DNA of 64,000 nucleotides from Cellulomonas hominis. Lineage in GTDB: Bacteria > Actinomycetota > Actinomycetes > Actinomycetales > Cellulomonadaceae. Positions 43,133-52,029 of this stretch are shown piece after piece. Location: the NCBI RefSeq assembly GCF_014201095.1, contig NZ_JACHDN010000001.1, positions 3,720,001 through 3,784,000 of the forward strand, given 5' to 3'. A program made the translations under genes and the position numbers. The notes beneath the pieces are model-generated. The model was not told the DNA's origin. It made no database searches and saw nothing but the letters and a program-made list of their open reading frames with translations. Every line of letters starts with the position of its first letter. Position 1 is the first letter of the stretch.

Positions 43133-44290
43133 GTGTTTGATGCAACGGTGACTGTGGGACGGCGGCTCGACCTACCAGGTGCGGCGCACCTGGTCCTCGT
43201 GGACGGCGTCGGGTTGATCGACCCGGAGTCGGCGGTCCTCGCCGCCATGCTGCAGGGCTGGGAACGGCAGCAGAAGGTCCGGTTCCTCAAGTCGGACACG
43301 GTGCGCCGGCGGCTGAGCATGGTGCGGCGGATGGTCGAGTTCTCGAACCTCTACCCGTGGCAGTGGACGGCAGCGGAGGTGGAGGCGTTCATCAGCGGGC
43401 AGTCCTCAGGCCGTACGCCGATCGCGGTGTCGACCGCCCGCTCCTACACGGGCGATCTGCGCATGTTCCTCGAGTACGTGACCGACCCGCGCTACGGCTG
43501 GCGCGACGTCTGCGCCGACCGGTTCGGCCAGGTGCCGCAGCAGGTGCTCGACGAGTGGAACACCGTCGTACACACCTCGGACTACGAGGGTCGCCCAGGG
43601 CGACGCCCGCTGAGCTACGAGGAGGTGCAGCTGCTGTTCGACGCCGCGGACGACCTCGTGGACCTCGCGCGGGCGCGCCGACGCAAAGGCGCGCTGGCGG
43701 CTCAGCGAGACGCCGCGCTGCTGAAGACCGTGTATGCGTTCGGCCTGCGCCGGAGAGAGGCGTGGGGCCTGGATCTGGTGGATCTACGTGCCAACCCGAA
43801 GGTCCGTGCGTTCGGGCGGTGCGGTGCGGTGATGGTCCGCTGGGGTAAGTCGCAGCGCGGGGGACCGCCGCGACGTCGCACCGTGATGCTCGTGCCGGAG
43901 ATGGACTGGATCGTGCCCGTCCTGCGGCAGTGGATCGACGAGGTACGCCCTCGCTTCGATCCCGGGAAGCACCCGGCTCTGTGGGTGACCGAGCGACGGA
44001 GCCGCCTTGACTGGCGGGGCATCAACGCGGCGTTCGCCGAAGCGAGGGACGTTGCGGGGTTGGACAGGAGCTTGGATCTGCACTGTCTGCGGCACTCGTA
44101 CGTGACCCACCTGGTCGAGTTCGACTATCCCGAGCGGTTCGTTCAAGAGCAGGTGGGCCACGCCTACGCGGCCACGACCGCGATCTACACCGGCGTCTCC
44201 GATTCCTACCGCAACACCCTGCTGCGCCGGGCGATCACCGCCCATCAGCCGGACCTGTGGCGCGACGACGCCGAGGAAGGAAGCTCGTGA
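43133..44290 (+). CDS. Tyrosine recombinase, first gene of a three-gene cassette
   Basis: 385 residues. Catalytic residues are visible in order: Arg206 in GLRRREAW, Lys in WGKSQRGG, His317 and Arg320 in LHCLRHSY, His343 in QVGHAYAATTA and Tyr352 in AIYTGV. The N-terminal SAM-like helical domain precedes it. It belongs to the XerC/TnpA-like recombinases that move transposon-like elements. GTG 43133 overlaps none of the neighbours; its stop overlaps the HTH gene start (GTGA). It lies 78 nt from the ligase 3' end. Confidence 0.88.
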   Translation: MFDATVTVGRRLDLPGAAHLVLVDGVGLIDPESAVLAAMLQGWERQQKVRFLKSDTVRRRLSMVRRMVEFSNLYPWQWTAAEVEAFISGQSSGRTPIAVSTARSYTGDLRMFLEYVTDPRYGWRDVCADRFGQVPQQVLDEWNTVVHTSDYEGRPGRRPLSYEEVQLLFDAADDLVDLARARRRKGALAAQRDAALLKTVYAFGLRRREAWGLDLVDLRANPKVRAFGRCGAVMVRWGKSQRGGPPRRRTVMLVPEMDWIVPVLRQWIDEVRPRFDPGKHPALWVTERRSRLDWRGINAAFAEARDVAGLDRSLDLHCLRHSYVTHLVEFDYPERFVQEQVGHAYAATTAIYTGVSDSYRNTLLRRAITAHQPDLWRDDAEEGSS

Positions 44291-44619
44291 TCAAGAAGAT
44301 GGGTATCGAGTGGAACCTGCGCCTACGCATGGCGGAGCGGGGGATGTTCGCCACCACCGACCTGGTACCTCAACTCGCCGAACGTGGCGTGCACCTGTCA
44401 CGAGAACAGGTCTACCGCCTCGTGACAGCGCCCCCGCAACGCCTCAGCACGGACACCCTCGCCGCCCTGTGCGACATCCTGGACTGCACCCCGAACGACC
44501 TGATCTCCGTCGTCGCCGTCGACGCCACCGTCGCGAAGGCGGGCAACGGCTCGCGAGGGCCCGGCGGGGCGGGCCCTGCGGTCCAGCGCACTCGGATCCG
44601 CCGACCCAACCTCGACTGA
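44287..44619 (+). CDS. Cro/C1-type helix-turn-helix regulator of the cassette
   Basis: 110 residues. An XRE-like fold: WNLRLRMAERGMF, then LVPQLAERGVHLSREQVYRLVTAPPQRLSTDTLAALCDILDCTPNDLI, with the recognition helix in the middle, and a basic tail. GTG 44287 overlaps the recombinase stop. A small HTH gene between two recombinase genes is a recurrent order in actinobacterial three-gene cassettes, where it probably controls or assists recombination. Confidence 0.82.
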   Translation: MIKKMGIEWNLRLRMAERGMFATTDLVPQLAERGVHLSREQVYRLVTAPPQRLSTDTLAALCDILDCTPNDLISVVAVDATVAKAGNGSRGPGGAGPAVQRTRIRRPNLD

Positions 44620-44625
44620 GTCCAC

Positions 44626-45041
44626 GTGCCCGGCCAGGAGCTTCACCCTTACCAAGCCCCGCGGACGCACTGCGCGATCTGCGGGTCGTCTGCGGGTGCG
44701 GCGGCCAGGTGGCCGGTGGGCCCTGTCTGCCGGTCGTGCTACTCGTCGGCTCGCGCCCACCCGGGCACCTGCGCGTCCTGTGGCAGGGCGCGTGTGCTGA
44801 TCGGCTCGACCTCTGACTCCACGTCGACGAAACCCACTCTGTGCGGGCCGTGCTCGGGGAGTCGGCGCTACGACTACGTGTGCATCCGCTGCGGAGGCGG
44901 CGAGGAGCCGTACAAGGCGAAGCTCTGCGTGCGCTGTGCCCTGCGCGATCAGCTGGACAGTGCCTTCGGGCAACCGGCGGTCAGTGAACCGGCTGGGCTC
45001 CTGGTCGAGGCACTGGCGAGCAGTCGCCGGCCTCGCTCGGT
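44626..45041 (+). pseudogene. N-terminal part of the third cassette protein, split by IS256-like element
   Basis: The frame from GTG 44626 encodes about 138 residues with four zinc-ribbon-like CxxC pairs (CAICGS, CRSCYS, CASCGR, CGPCSG) and then CIRCGG, CVRC. It runs into the IS element at 45042 and ends there as a chimeric tail. Removing the IS and one 9-bp duplication joins it in frame to 46465-47569, giving 506 residues. Zinc ribbons at the N-terminus of a recombinase-associated protein probably bind DNA. Confidence 0.75.
45033..45041 (+). repeat. 9-bp target site duplication, left copy
   Basis: TCGCTCGGT directly left of the IS; the same 9 bases follow the IS at 46456-46464. Confidence 0.8.
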
Positions 45042-46455
45042 AGTGGCGTCCCGCAGAGTGGTGTGCGAGCCCGGCCTTGATCGGGCATCGTCGTAGACGT
45101 GTAGGCGGTCACCGCGTGATTCTTCGAGAGACCTACCAAGTCGACTCGAGAGAAGGACCCGCGATGACCGCTGGACCCAGTCTGGACCCTGCCCGCTTCC
45201 TGCACGAGCACCTGAGCACGGCCAGCCCCGACCTGCTGCGCGAGCTGCTGGGCGTGTTCATCGACACCCTGATGGGCGCCGAAGCCGACGCGATCTGCGG
45301 CGCTGACTACGGCTCCCGCTCTGCGGAGCGGACCAACGTGCGCAACGGCTACCGGCACCGCGACTTCGACACCCGGGTCGGCACGATGGACGTGGCGATC
45401 CCCAAGCTGCGCGCCGGCACCTACTTCCCCGACTGGTTGCTAGAGCGCCGCCGGCGCGCGGAGGCGGCGCTGACTAGCGTCGTTGCAACCTGCTACCTCC
45501 TGGGCGTCTCGACCCGGCGGATGGACAAGCTCGTCGAGTCGCTCGGGATCACCAGGCTGTCGAAGTCCCAGGTCTCGCGGATGGCCGCGGACCTGGACGA
45601 GCAGGTCGCCGCGTTCCGCACCCGTCCGCTGGACGCCGGCCCCTACACGTTCGTGGCGGCCGATGCCCTGAGCGTGAAGGTCCGTGAGGGCGGACGGGTG
45701 GTCAACATCGCGGTCATGGTCGCGACCGGGGTCAACGCCGACGGGCACCGAGAGATCCTGGGCATCGACGTGTCCACCGCGGAGGACGGGGCCGGGTGGT
45801 TGACGTTCTTCCGAGACCTGACCGCCCGCGGCCTGACCGGGGTCAAGCTGGTGACCTCTGACGCGCACTCCGGGCTGGTCGCCGCGATCGGCGCGACCCT
45901 GCCCGGCGCGACCTGGCAGAGGTGCCGCACCCACTACGCGGCGAACCTGATGTCGACCTGCCCGAAGTCCTCCTGGCCGTGGGTCAAGACGCTGCTGCAC
46001 AGCGTCTACGACCAGCCCGACACCGACGCGGTCCACGCCCAGTTCGACCGGCTGCTGGACGCCGTCGCCGACAAGCTCCCGGCCGTCGCGGACCACCTCG
46101 AAGCGGCCCGGGCCGACGTCCTGGCGTTCACGTCCTTCCCGAAGGAGGTCTGGCGCCAGATCTGGTCCAACAACCCGAACGAGCGTCTCAACCGCGAGAT
46201 CCGCCGCCGCACCGACGTCGTGGGGATCTTCCCCGACCGCACCTCGATCATCCGCCTGGTCGGAGCCGTGCTCGCGGAGCAGCACGACGAATGGGCCGAA
46301 GGACGCCGCTACCTCGCCCTGGACGTTCTTGGCCGATCCCGGCTCACTGCCCTGCCAGACCCGCCGGAGGTGACCACGCCCCAACTCCCGGCGCTCAGCG
46401 CCTGAACCCGAAGATCACGCGGAAGCCGTCACACACCACGCCCGGGGACTTGACC
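45042..46455 (+). mobile_element. IS256-family insertion sequence, complete copy
   Basis: 1414 bp with imperfect inverted ends (left AGTGGCGTCCCGCAG, right complement GGTCAAGTCCCCGGG; both continue GTGGTGTG) and a 9-bp target duplication. It carries one transposase gene. It splits the third gene of the recombinase cassette. A second copy starts at 63741 in the same orientation, identical over the 260 bases available. Confidence 0.88.
45164..46405 (+). CDS. IS256-family (mutator-type) transposase
   Basis: 413 residues. The DDE residues are Asp167 in AADALSV, Asp233 in TSDAHSG and Glu340 in NPNERLNREI, with the family's C/H helix around RCRTHYAANL. ATG 45164 has AGAAGGAC upstream. It is intact, so the element can probably still move. 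Confidence 0.92.
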   Translation: MTAGPSLDPARFLHEHLSTASPDLLRELLGVFIDTLMGAEADAICGADYGSRSAERTNVRNGYRHRDFDTRVGTMDVAIPKLRAGTYFPDWLLERRRRAEAALTSVVATCYLLGVSTRRMDKLVESLGITRLSKSQVSRMAADLDEQVAAFRTRPLDAGPYTFVAADALSVKVREGGRVVNIAVMVATGVNADGHREILGIDVSTAEDGAGWLTFFRDLTARGLTGVKLVTSDAHSGLVAAIGATLPGATWQRCRTHYAANLMSTCPKSSWPWVKTLLHSVYDQPDTDAVHAQFDRLLDAVADKLPAVADHLEAARADVLAFTSFPKEVWRQIWSNNPNERLNREIRRRTDVVGIFPDRTSIIRLVGAVLAEQHDEWAEGRRYLALDVLGRSRLTALPDPPEVTTPQLPALSA

Positions 46456-46464
46456 TCGCTCGGT
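46456..46464 (+). repeat. 9-bp target site duplication, right copy
   Basis: TCGCTCGGT, directly right of the IS end. Confidence 0.8.
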
Positions 46465-47569
46465 GATGAAGTGGCTGACCAACCCTCGCGGGGGAGCACG
46501 AGTCGTGCGCGATCTCCTTGCCCAGAACGTCACGATCGACCACGCCGCGCTGGACGCGTACGACGAGCGCGAGGTGTGGTCCCTGCGCCGCACGCTTGTC
46601 GACATCGGCGTGCTCCCCGGGCGCCACGACCCGATCGAGCGACTCGACGCCACGCTGGAGCGCGTCACGGCCGACCTGCGCGGCCCCACCCGTCAGGTCG
46701 TCCGGGCCTACGGCTCTTGGTCGTTGCTGCGCCGAGCTCGTCGACGCTACGAGCGCACCGGCACCTTCACCTACAGCCAGTTCCGAGCCGCGTGGCAGCG
46801 CCTCGAGCGCGTCGCGGAGCTGCTGACCTGGCTCGACGCGCGAGGCTCCGCCCTCGCTGAGCTAGACCAGGCCGCGCTCGACGTCTGGCTCACCGGCGCA
46901 TCGCACGATCGCCGCATCGCAACGGCGGACTTCCTTCGTTGGGCGGCCCGGCGCCGGCTTGCGTCCCCGCTGCACGTGATGCACGTCCAGCGTCAGGAGC
47001 CCGACGTCTCGATGACCGAGGACGAACGCTGGGCGCAGGTCCGTAGGTGTCTGACCGACCCGACGATCCCCGCCGACGTCAGGGCAGCCGGCGCGCTGGT
47101 GCTGCTCTACGGGATCCCCTTGGCGCGCATCGTGGAGCTCACCCGCGACCACGTCCACCAATCAGACGGCAGCCTCCACCCCGCAGGCTTCTCGATCGCT
47201 CTGGGTGGGCCCGTCGTGCTCGTACCCCCGGCGCTAGGACAGCTGCTCGCGCGACTGCCGTACGAGCCGAGCATGCGCGGCGTGCCGTTGGTTCCCGCTG
47301 CACCGGGACAGCCCGCGTGGCTCTTTCCCGGTCGAGGCACCGCAGGCCACGTTAGCTACACCGGACTCGTCACCCGGATGCGTCGTCATGGGCTGACAGT
47401 GCGCCGCGCGCGCAACGCTGCACTGATCTCCCTGGCCAGCGATCTACCCTCGGCGGTGATCAGCGACCTGTTCGGGCTGAGTATCGCCGCATCGACCGGA
47501 TGGGCACGTCGCGCCGGACGCGACTGGCAGGGCTACCTCAACGCGATGCGCGACCGACCGCCGGTGTGA
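46465..47569 (+). pseudogene. C-terminal part of the third cassette protein
   Basis: 368 residues from the point where the frame resumes after the IS (VMKWLTNPRGGARVVRDLL...). It contains a helical middle part and a divergent recombinase-like C-terminus (LVLLYGIPLARIVELTRDHV; LTVRRARNAALISLASDLPSAVISDLFGLS) without the full catalytic set. It could still be made from GTG 46463 or ATG 46466. Probably a helper of the tyrosine recombinase at 43133. Confidence 0.7.
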
Positions 47570-47578
47570 GGGGCCGGA

Positions 47579-48562
47579 TCAAGCACCGGAAACGATGCGG
47601 CCGCGACCGCCGCCACGCGGGTCGATGGGGTTCGGGGTGGGGCCCGTGGGGAGCCGGTACCCGTAGGCGAACCCCCAGTTCCATGCCAGTGCGTGCACGT
47701 CACCGCGTGCGCGCACCCGAGCGATCGCGGCGGCCTCCGCGCGCACGCGGCGTACCCGCCGGGCGGCCATGCTCGCAGGCGCATGACGAGGCGCGGCCGA
47801 GCATTCGTCCGCACCGCCGGCCGGGCGGTGCTGCGCCGCCACGAGTGCGTAGCGGCTCTGCAGCCAGCGCTGTCCCGACGCGTTCCCGCGGCCTTGGGCG
47901 AAGGCACCTCGTGCGGTCTCTCGTAGCCGCATGTGGACGACGGCGTCGTGCTCGTAGTGCAGCGACGCACCCCCGAGCTGCGCGCGCCAGCACAGGTCGG
48001 TGTCCTCGAGGTAACGGGCAACGGGGTCGAAACCACCGACGCGGAGGAAGGCATCCGCTGGCACTGCGAGGTTGCTGGAGCTGGCGGACGGCAGCCACCA
48101 GACCGGGGCGCTGTGCTGCAGCCCGTCGGTCTGCGGGAGCGCCCGCGAGCTGAGGGTGGATGCGGCGTTCAGCCGCTGCCACTCCAGCCGCCCGCCGACG
48201 AGCGCGTCGGTGCGGTGCACGGCTGGCAGCAGGGTGCGCAGCCAGTCGTCGGCGACGACGTCGTCCGCGTCGCAGAAGGCGAGCACGTCGCCTCGTGCGA
48301 CCGAGGCCGCGGCGTTGCGTGCGGGTCCGGCACCGCGCTGCGCCGAGGCGTCGACGTACCTGAGCTCCCGGAGCGCCGGAAGCCGCCGCGGGGCCTGCCC
48401 GACGACCTGCGCAGTGGCGTCGCGCGAGCCGTTGTCGGCGACCAGGACCTCCCAGTCGCCGGCGAAGTCCTGGCGGGCGAGGGCCCTGAGCTGGGCGGGC
48501 AGGGTGGCGGCCGCGTCGCGAGCAGCGATCACGACGGAGACGTCCAGGCGCATCGTCGGCAT
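47579..48562 (-). CDS. Family 2 (GT-A) glycosyltransferase
   Basis: 327 residues. The N-terminus is VSVVIAARDAAATL and VLVADNGSRDATAQV; CDADDVVADDWL is the DxD metal/sugar-nucleotide site, and YLEDTDLCWRAQLGG is the ED acid-base motif. The C-terminal ~60 residues are Ala/Arg-rich and atypical. The stop codon lies at the right end of the recombinase cassette, so the natural C-terminus may have been replaced. GGGAGG precedes ATG 48562. It is the last gene of a leftward four-gene cluster for a cell-surface or secreted glycan. Confidence 0.85.
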   Translation of the reverse strand: MPTMRLDVSVVIAARDAAATLPAQLRALARQDFAGDWEVLVADNGSRDATAQVVGQAPRRLPALRELRYVDASAQRGAGPARNAAASVARGDVLAFCDADDVVADDWLRTLLPAVHRTDALVGGRLEWQRLNAASTLSSRALPQTDGLQHSAPVWWLPSASSSNLAVPADAFLRVGGFDPVARYLEDTDLCWRAQLGGASLHYEHDAVVHMRLRETARGAFAQGRGNASGQRWLQSRYALVAAQHRPAGGADECSAAPRHAPASMAARRVRRVRAEAAAIARVRARGDVHALAWNWGFAYGYRLPTGPTPNPIDPRGGGRGRIVSGA

Positions 48563-48588
48563 GTCGGGCCTCCCGTCGACTGCGCGGC

Positions 48589-48828
48589 TCAGGTCCCGGT
48601 CTTGGCCTGGATCAGGGTGACCAGCTCGCCGACGTTCTGGATGGAGCCCATCTCGGCGTCGGCGAACCGGATCCCGAACGCGGACTCCAGGGAGAACAGG
48701 ATGCTGATGTGCGCGAGGGAGTCCCAGCCCTCCACGTCTCCGGCGGTGGTGGTGTCGGTGAGCTGCAGGTCGGGCTGGAGGAGGACGTCGCGGATGACGT
48801 CGTGGACCTGGTCCTCGGTGGTGGGCAC
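48589..48828 (-). CDS. Acyl carrier protein
   Basis: 79 residues. GWDSLAH is the phosphopantetheine site (Ser in DSL), in a four-helix acidic carrier fold. The GTG start has GGAGG nine bases upstream. It lies between the FkbH-like and glycosyltransferase genes and probably carries the glyceryl or acyl unit that the FkbH-like enzyme loads. Confidence 0.85.
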   Translation of the reverse strand: MPTTEDQVHDVIRDVLLQPDLQLTDTTTAGDVEGWDSLAHISILFSLESAFGIRFADAEMGSIQNVGELVTLIQAKTGT

Positions 48829-48844
48829 GTGCGTGTTCCTCCGG

Positions 48845-50740
48845 TCAGGCTGTGGTGGTCTGGGGAGCGGCGTCGGGAAGGACCACGGTGATGTAGCCGG
48901 GTCGGCGGGGGGCGTGGCCCGCCGTCAGCTCCCAGGTCTGGGTGGGCCCGTGGCCGTGCTCATCACGTGCGCCAGGGTCGTCCACGGGGGAGAACCCGGT
49001 CCCGGGCAGGATCGGGGCGGCCGGGGCATTGCGTCCCGAGGGGACGTAGTGGGCGACGACCCGGGCGTGACCGCGGTCGCGTGCGTGGTCGGCCAGTGCG
49101 GCGAGCAGGGCGTTCTCAGCGGTCCGGCCCAGGACGCGGCAGGACATGACGAATGTGTCGATGACGAGGTCATCGCCGTCTGGGACGGCGATGAGGGCGG
49201 CGACCAGGCCGTGGTCGTCGAACCGGTCGCGGACCCGCATGCCCCAGACCACCGCTCCCGGGGCGGCGGCGAGTGCTTCGACGGCGGCGGTGGTGTGTCG
49301 GCGGCCGGTCAGGTTGAGCTGGTTGGTCTTGCCGATCAGCTGCACGATCCGGGCCAGGTTGGTGGCGGCGAGGGTCTCGATCGTCGCGGTCATCTCGAGG
49401 CCGGCGAGGAACTCCTCCGCGGTGCCGGCGCCGGCGGCGTGATCGCGCGCCCGCCGACGGGCGCGGTACTGCTCGGTGCGCCGGGAGTCCTCCTCGCTGA
49501 GCGCGACGGTCTGTAGCCCGGGGAACCGGCGCAGGGCACGCACGTACCCGGAAGGGTCGGTGGGGAGGTCGACGACCGCCACCTCAGGCAGCTCGTGGTG
49601 CACGCGCTCGCGCTCGAGCGGGTTGTCGTCGACGAACACCAGGGCGTCCAGACCGAGGTCGAGGTCGGCAGCGATCGCGCGCAGGGCTGAGGGCTTGTCG
49701 TCCCAGGACGCCTCGAACGCGACGAAGTCCTCCAGGGACAGCACCATCTCCGGGTGCTCGGTGAACGGCAGCCGCGCGTCATCGGTGTTGTTCTTCGACG
49801 AGACCGCCAGCACCAGACCGCGACGGCGCAGCGCAGAGACGTACCGCTGGAACGCGACGAACGCCTCGCCGGCGGGCCCGCCACCCAGGGCGATGCCAGC
49901 CAGGCCGTCCTCACCGATCACGCCACCCCACAGGGTGTTGTCCAGGTCCAGCACGACGACCTTGCGCGACAACCCCCGCGCGGCGGCCACCACGTCCATC
50001 GCCCGCACGGCGAGCGGCCCGACGGCGCCGAGGCCGACCGCGTGCTTGGACGCGAACCAGAAGCGCTCGTCGGACCAGACCGGGATACCGACCTCGGCGG
50101 CCACCAGCTCGGCGTCGACCAGGTGCACATCGGCCGGCAGTGCATCGGCCAGTGCGGCGTTGACCGCACGCACCAGGCGGCGGCGGCCACCGGGGTGGAC
50201 GGCACCGAGGTCGCCGAGGGCATCGTCGGGCGTCGGCGCGAACGTCGTCTGCACGATCGTGGCGCCGGTGCGCTCCGTGAGCGTCGCCCATAGCCCACGC
50301 CACCGTGCGACCTCGGCCGCGACGTCGCCCTCGGGGTCGTCGGACACCTCCGGCAGCCGCAGGTCGCGCTGGTCGATGACGAGCAGGACGACGTCGGGCG
50401 CGAAGGCGTAGAGGTCGGAGGTCGGGTCGAGGATCGTCTGCTCGTAGGCGCGGTAGCCAGTCTCGTACGTCTCCAACGCGATGCCGTGGGCCAGCGCCGC
50501 CACACGCAACGCTGCGGCGAGCTGACCGCTGGTGTGGCTGGACGCCAGGGCGAGCCGGACGGTGCGCCCGGCCCACGTGTCCAGGGCGCCGGTGGCGCGC
50601 AGCCGGCCGAGCAGCCGGTCGGCGGTCGCCCAGGTGGTGAAGTCGGGCTCGGTGCGCGCCAGGCGGGCGAGGGCGTGCAGGGCCGCGGGTGCGTCGCTGG
50701 CCGTGCGGTGGGCGAGCGCCTGGTCGAGGTACGCCTTCAT
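48845..50740 (-). CDS. FkbH-like HAD phosphatase/loading enzyme
   Basis: 631 residues. The N-terminal third is a SGNH/hydrolase-like part (RLALASSHTSGQLAAAL). The core is a HAD-IIIC domain with VVLDLDNTLWGGVIGEDG and VFVDDNPLERERV. The C-terminus is a GNAT-like domain (FVMSCRVLGRTAENALL). FkbH proteins load a glyceryl unit from 1,3-bisphosphoglycerate on to a carrier protein, which fits the adjacent ACP. The start ATG 50740 overlaps the acetyltransferase stop by 4 nt. A long N-terminal extension to 51226 is rejected because it would read through the acetyltransferase gene. Confidence 0.85.
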   Translation of the reverse strand: MKAYLDQALAHRTASDAPAALHALARLARTEPDFTTWATADRLLGRLRATGALDTWAGRTVRLALASSHTSGQLAAALRVAALAHGIALETYETGYRAYEQTILDPTSDLYAFAPDVVLLVIDQRDLRLPEVSDDPEGDVAAEVARWRGLWATLTERTGATIVQTTFAPTPDDALGDLGAVHPGGRRRLVRAVNAALADALPADVHLVDAELVAAEVGIPVWSDERFWFASKHAVGLGAVGPLAVRAMDVVAAARGLSRKVVVLDLDNTLWGGVIGEDGLAGIALGGGPAGEAFVAFQRYVSALRRRGLVLAVSSKNNTDDARLPFTEHPEMVLSLEDFVAFEASWDDKPSALRAIAADLDLGLDALVFVDDNPLERERVHHELPEVAVVDLPTDPSGYVRALRRFPGLQTVALSEEDSRRTEQYRARRRARDHAAGAGTAEEFLAGLEMTATIETLAATNLARIVQLIGKTNQLNLTGRRHTTAAVEALAAAPGAVVWGMRVRDRFDDHGLVAALIAVPDGDDLVIDTFVMSCRVLGRTAENALLAALADHARDRGHARVVAHYVPSGRNAPAAPILPGTGFSPVDDPGARDEHGHGPTQTWELTAGHAPRRPGYITVVLPDAAPQTTTA

Positions 50741-51360
50741 CGCGCGTCTCCGGGTCGGGGGCGGGCGGGGATGACGCGCGGGGGTGGTGCGAGCACCGTG
50801 GCGCCGGCGGGCACGTGGGTCATCACCACGGCGTTGGGGCCGATGGTGGCGCCGTCGCCTACGACCACCCGACCGACCAGGACGCAGCCGGCGCCGAGGG
50901 AGACGCCGCGCCCGATCCGGGGGGCCTGGGCGTGGAACGTGGCGGGGTCGCCTGAGCCGGCGCCGAGGGTGACGCCCTGGCGGATGACGCAGTCGTCGCC
51001 GATCTCGGCGTGCGGGTGGATGACGATGCCGTGCTGGTGCGCGATGCGCACGCGTCGGCCCATTTGCACGGTGTGCGGGATCTGGATGCCGGCGACGTTG
51101 CGCACCACGACGTACGCCAGCTGCTGGGCTGCGGACGCGACCGGACGTAGGGCGCGCGGGAAGCCCGGGGAGTCGATCCAGGTGCCCCAGCGGTGCGTGG
51201 CGGCGGCATAGAACCCCGGGGTCCACAAGCCTTCGGAGTTGATCCGGTGGTCCTCCCGGACCGCGGACAGGAAGTCCCGCAGCGTGCGGGGCCCGGGGGT
51301 CGGGGGTGTGCGGTCGTCACCGCTGGTGCGGCGGGCGGTGCTGGTGCTCGGTGTGGTCAC
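50737..51360 (-). CDS. CysE-like left-handed beta-helix acetyltransferase
   Basis: 207 residues. Hexapeptide repeats (IPHTVQMGRRVRIAHQHG, IHPHAEIGDDCVIRQGV, LGAGCVLVGRVVVGDGATIGPNAVV) form a left-handed beta helix as in serine O-acetyltransferases. The gene leads the four-gene cluster. The GTG start has GGAGAGG upstream. In such glycan or lipid clusters these enzymes usually acetylate a sugar or amino group rather than serine. A dyad at 51433-51453 lies 73 nt upstream. Confidence 0.82.
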   Translation of the reverse strand: MTTPSTSTARRTSGDDRTPPTPGPRTLRDFLSAVREDHRINSEGLWTPGFYAAATHRWGTWIDSPGFPRALRPVASAAQQLAYVVVRNVAGIQIPHTVQMGRRVRIAHQHGIVIHPHAEIGDDCVIRQGVTLGAGSGDPATFHAQAPRIGRGVSLGAGCVLVGRVVVGDGATIGPNAVVMTHVPAGATVLAPPPRVIPARPRPGDAR

Positions 51361-51432
51361 AGAGGGCCTCTCCTGGCGTTGCCGTCAGCGCGCGCCACCA
51401 AACCAGGCAAATCGGGCGAATCGCTCGACTCG

Positions 51433-51453
51433 ACTCTAACGTGAGGTGAGAGT
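51433..51453. promoter_or_regulatory. MerR-type dyad, copy 1
   Basis: ACTCT, 11-nt centre AACGTGAGGTG, AGAGT. The centre shares eight of eleven bases with the dyad before SulP (53683-53711), so one regulator may bind both. Located between the divergent acetyltransferase and MerR genes. Confidence 0.55.
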
Positions 51454-51598
51454 ATGTGTCGTCGCCGTCACCCGTTGGCCGTGCCCTCGGGCGGGTGAAT
51501 CTCCGCATCCTGACTGGGGACGCGAAGCAGCTTGGCGCGGGCTTCGGCCCGGCCCGGAGTGGCTATGCTCGGGCGTCGCTGGCGGAAGGGAGAGCGTG

Positions 51599-52005
51599 GT
51601 GGACACGCGGCACATGCAGATCGGCGAGGTGGCCGAGCGCACGGGCCTGTCGCTGCGCACCATCCGCTATTACGGCGAGGTCGGGCTGGCGGAGCCGTCG
51701 GCCCGCAGCCAGGGGGTTTCCGGCTCTACACCGAACCGGACGTCGAGCGCCTGAAGCTCATCATGCGGATGAAGCCGCTGGACTTCTCCCTGGAGGAGAT
51801 GGGCGACCTGCTTGAGATCCTCGACGGGCTCCAGGCGGACGGCGTCGCCGGCGAGACCCGCGAGAGCCTGCTCGACCGGCTGCGCACCTACCGCGCGGCT
51901 GCCGACGAACGCGCCCGCGCGCTGCGCAAGAAGCTCGACGTCGCCGAGGACTTCCGTCGCTTCATGTACGAGCAGTCCGGGCGGGCCGCCGCCGACCGCG
52001 CCTGA
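51599..52005 (+). pseudogene. Frameshifted MerR-family regulator
   Basis: GTG 51599 (or ATG 51614) opens MQIGEVAERTGLSLRTIRYYGEVGLAEPSARSQG, the classic MerR HTH. The frame is then lost in a run of Gs near 51712-51716; the frame one base over reads FRLYTEPDVERLKLIMRMKPLDFSLEEMGDLLEIL and a C-terminal coiled coil (ALRKKLDVAEDF). One missing G explains it. MerR proteins next to SulP transporters are common in actinobacteria. A sequencing error in the homopolymer is possible. Confidence 0.7.
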
Positions 52006-52029
52006 TCGCAGCCGGCGACGGCCGAGCGG

